DNA of 7,201 bases from Clostridiales bacterium (GTDB lineage: Bacteria; Bacillota; Dehalobacteriia; UBA4068). Below the pieces are notes generated by a model. The model had not been told where the DNA came from and did not search any database. It saw only the letters and a list, made by a program, of their open reading frames with translations. The translations under genes and the position numbers were made by a program. Positions 6,605-7,201 of this stretch are shown piece by piece. The DNA lies in the NCBI GenBank assembly GCA_009783495.1, contig WRDJ01000034.1, positions 1 through 7,201 on the forward strand. Direction: 5' to 3'. Position 1 is the stretch's first letter. The number at the start of each line of letters is the position of its first letter.

Positions 6605-6643
6605 GGCTGGCGGTCTTGCGCCAACGGCGCAAGACCGCCAGCC
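6605..6643. repeat. Perfect 18-bp inverted repeat with 3-base loop
   Basis: Arms at 6605-6622 (GGCTGGCGGTCTTGCGCC) and 6626-6643 are exact reverse complements around AAC. Such a stem would be very stable in RNA and could end or protect the transcript of the YcxB-like gene 105 bases upstream. No U-tract follows on either strand (GGGAAAAAGC on the plus side), so it is not a standard intrinsic terminator. A palindromic mobile repeat is an alternative. Confidence 0.85.
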
Positions 6644-6701
6644 GGGAAAAAGCACAATTACTGTTTATATACTCAAATAATACTTACGCTTGGAGGAAAA
6701 A

Positions 6702-7201
6702 ATGAAGATCGGTTTTGACAACCAGACCTATATGCAAAAGCAGACCGAGCAGATCTTAAAGAGGGTGGAGCGCTTCAACCATAAACTCTATCTGGAATTC
6801 GGCGGCAAGCTCTTCGACGATTATCACGCGGCACGGGTGCTGCCCGGCTTCAACGTCAAGGGAAAGATCCTGCTTTTGCAGGGGCTCGCGGAAAAAACGG
6901 AAATCATCATCTGCATCAACGCGGCGGATATCGAAAGGAACAAGATACGCGCCGACCTCGGCATCACCTATGACATGGATTCACTGCGCCTGATAGACAG
7001 CATCCGGCGCATGGGCCTTTATATCAGCAGCGTGGTCATTTCGCAGTATAAGAACCAGCCCTCCGCCGATATGTTCAAAAACAAGCTGGAACTGCGCGGC
7101 GAAAAGGTTTATATCCACAAGCCGATCGTGGGTTATCCCATGAACACGGATCTGGTGGTGAGCGACAAGGGTTATGGGGCCAACCCCTATATCGAAACAA
7201 C
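6702..7201 (+). CDS. UPF0371 / DUF1846 family protein (5' part; runs off the window)
   Basis: The first 166 codons of a cytoplasmic protein of a conserved uncharacterised family, usually about 490-500 residues long, so roughly a third is visible. Family-typical stretches are IGFDNQTY (3-10), [22 protein letters not shown] (29-50), [24 protein letters not shown] (68-91), [21 protein letters not shown] (110-130) and [15 protein letters not shown] (152-166). The start is ATG 6702 with TGGAGG (6691-6696) 5 bases upstream. A phosphate- or nucleotide-binding role has been discussed from family structures, but no reaction is established. It follows the YcxB-like gene on the same strand after 202 bases and a large hairpin, so it is probably a separate transcript. 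Confidence 0.93.
   Translation, partial: MKIGFDNQTYMQKQTEQILKRVERFNHKLYLEFGGKLFDDYHAARVLPGFNVKGKILLLQGLAEKTEIIICINAADIERNKIRADLGITYDMDSLRLIDSIRRMGLYISSVVISQYKNQPSADMFKNKLELRGEKVYIHKPIVGYPMNTDLVVSDKGYGANPYIET

Larger units (their letters stand above)
6500..6701. other. Intergenic spacer with pyrimidine tract, palindrome and hairpin
   Basis: A 202-base gap between two plus-strand genes. It starts with a pyrimidine-rich stretch (about 6519-6585), followed by an 18-nt palindrome and an 18-bp perfect hairpin. An AT-rich segment (6655-6685) comes last, just before the ribosome binding site of the UPF0371 gene. TATACT (6668-6673) could serve as a -10 element, but no good -35 accompanies it. Confidence 0.7.

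Noticed and set aside
6605..6655. Intrinsic terminator after the YcxB-like gene
   Set aside because: The hairpin is strong but is followed by GGGAAAAAGC, not a T-run, so a classical rho-independent terminator is not supported.
1..7201. CRISPR array, toxin-antitoxin pair, defence island or mobile element
   Set aside because: I saw no regularly spaced repeats, transposase, integrase, nuclease-helicase or paired toxin-antitoxin genes. Apart from the AT-rich gene, the content looks like normal chromosome.

Overview
The window is an ordinary bacterial chromosome segment with a high but uneven GC content. It carries six confident genes, one uncharacterised gene with a possible broken front end, and one partial gene at each edge. 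Strong AGGAGG-type ribosome binding sites, the ispG-proS gene order, the bacterial-type prolyl-tRNA synthetase and a UPF0371/DUF1846 gene all fit a Bacillota (Firmicutes), probably a Clostridia- or Negativicutes-like anaerobe. That placement is inference from gene content, not proof.

Left block, minus strand, 3916 down to 1. A strong promoter (3962-3990) precedes a short ORF (3916-3731) that ends in a hydrophobic stretch. It overlaps, in another frame, an uncharacterised ORF (3773-3405), and the two may be halves of one frameshifted exported protein. Next come ispG (3378-2302, MEP isoprenoid pathway), an AT-rich uncharacterised 219-residue gene (2283-1624), and proS (1565 leftwards, cut by the window edge, TTG start). 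Small gaps and a shared strand suggest one transcript. The AT-rich gene looks like an insertion between two housekeeping genes.

Middle block, minus strand, 5094-4022. An AlkD-type DNA glycosylase gene overlaps a UPF0178 (YaiI/YqxD, PIN-like) gene by ATGA, so the two are translationally coupled. This suggests, without proving it, that the PIN-like protein works in DNA repair or nucleic acid turnover.

Right block, plus strand. A good sigma-A-type promoter (5253-5281) drives a membrane protein (5393-6499) made of two tandem YcxB-like units, exactly 187 codons apart with no indels. After a 202-base spacer holding an 18-nt palindrome and a perfect 18-bp hairpin, a UPF0371/DUF1846 gene starts at 6702 and runs off the window.

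I found no CRISPR array, tRNA, rRNA, transposase, phage gene or recognisable defence system. The best leads are the doubled YcxB protein, the AlkD/UPF0178 coupling, the AT-rich gene inside the ispG-proS operon, the possible frameshift, and the intergenic hairpin.
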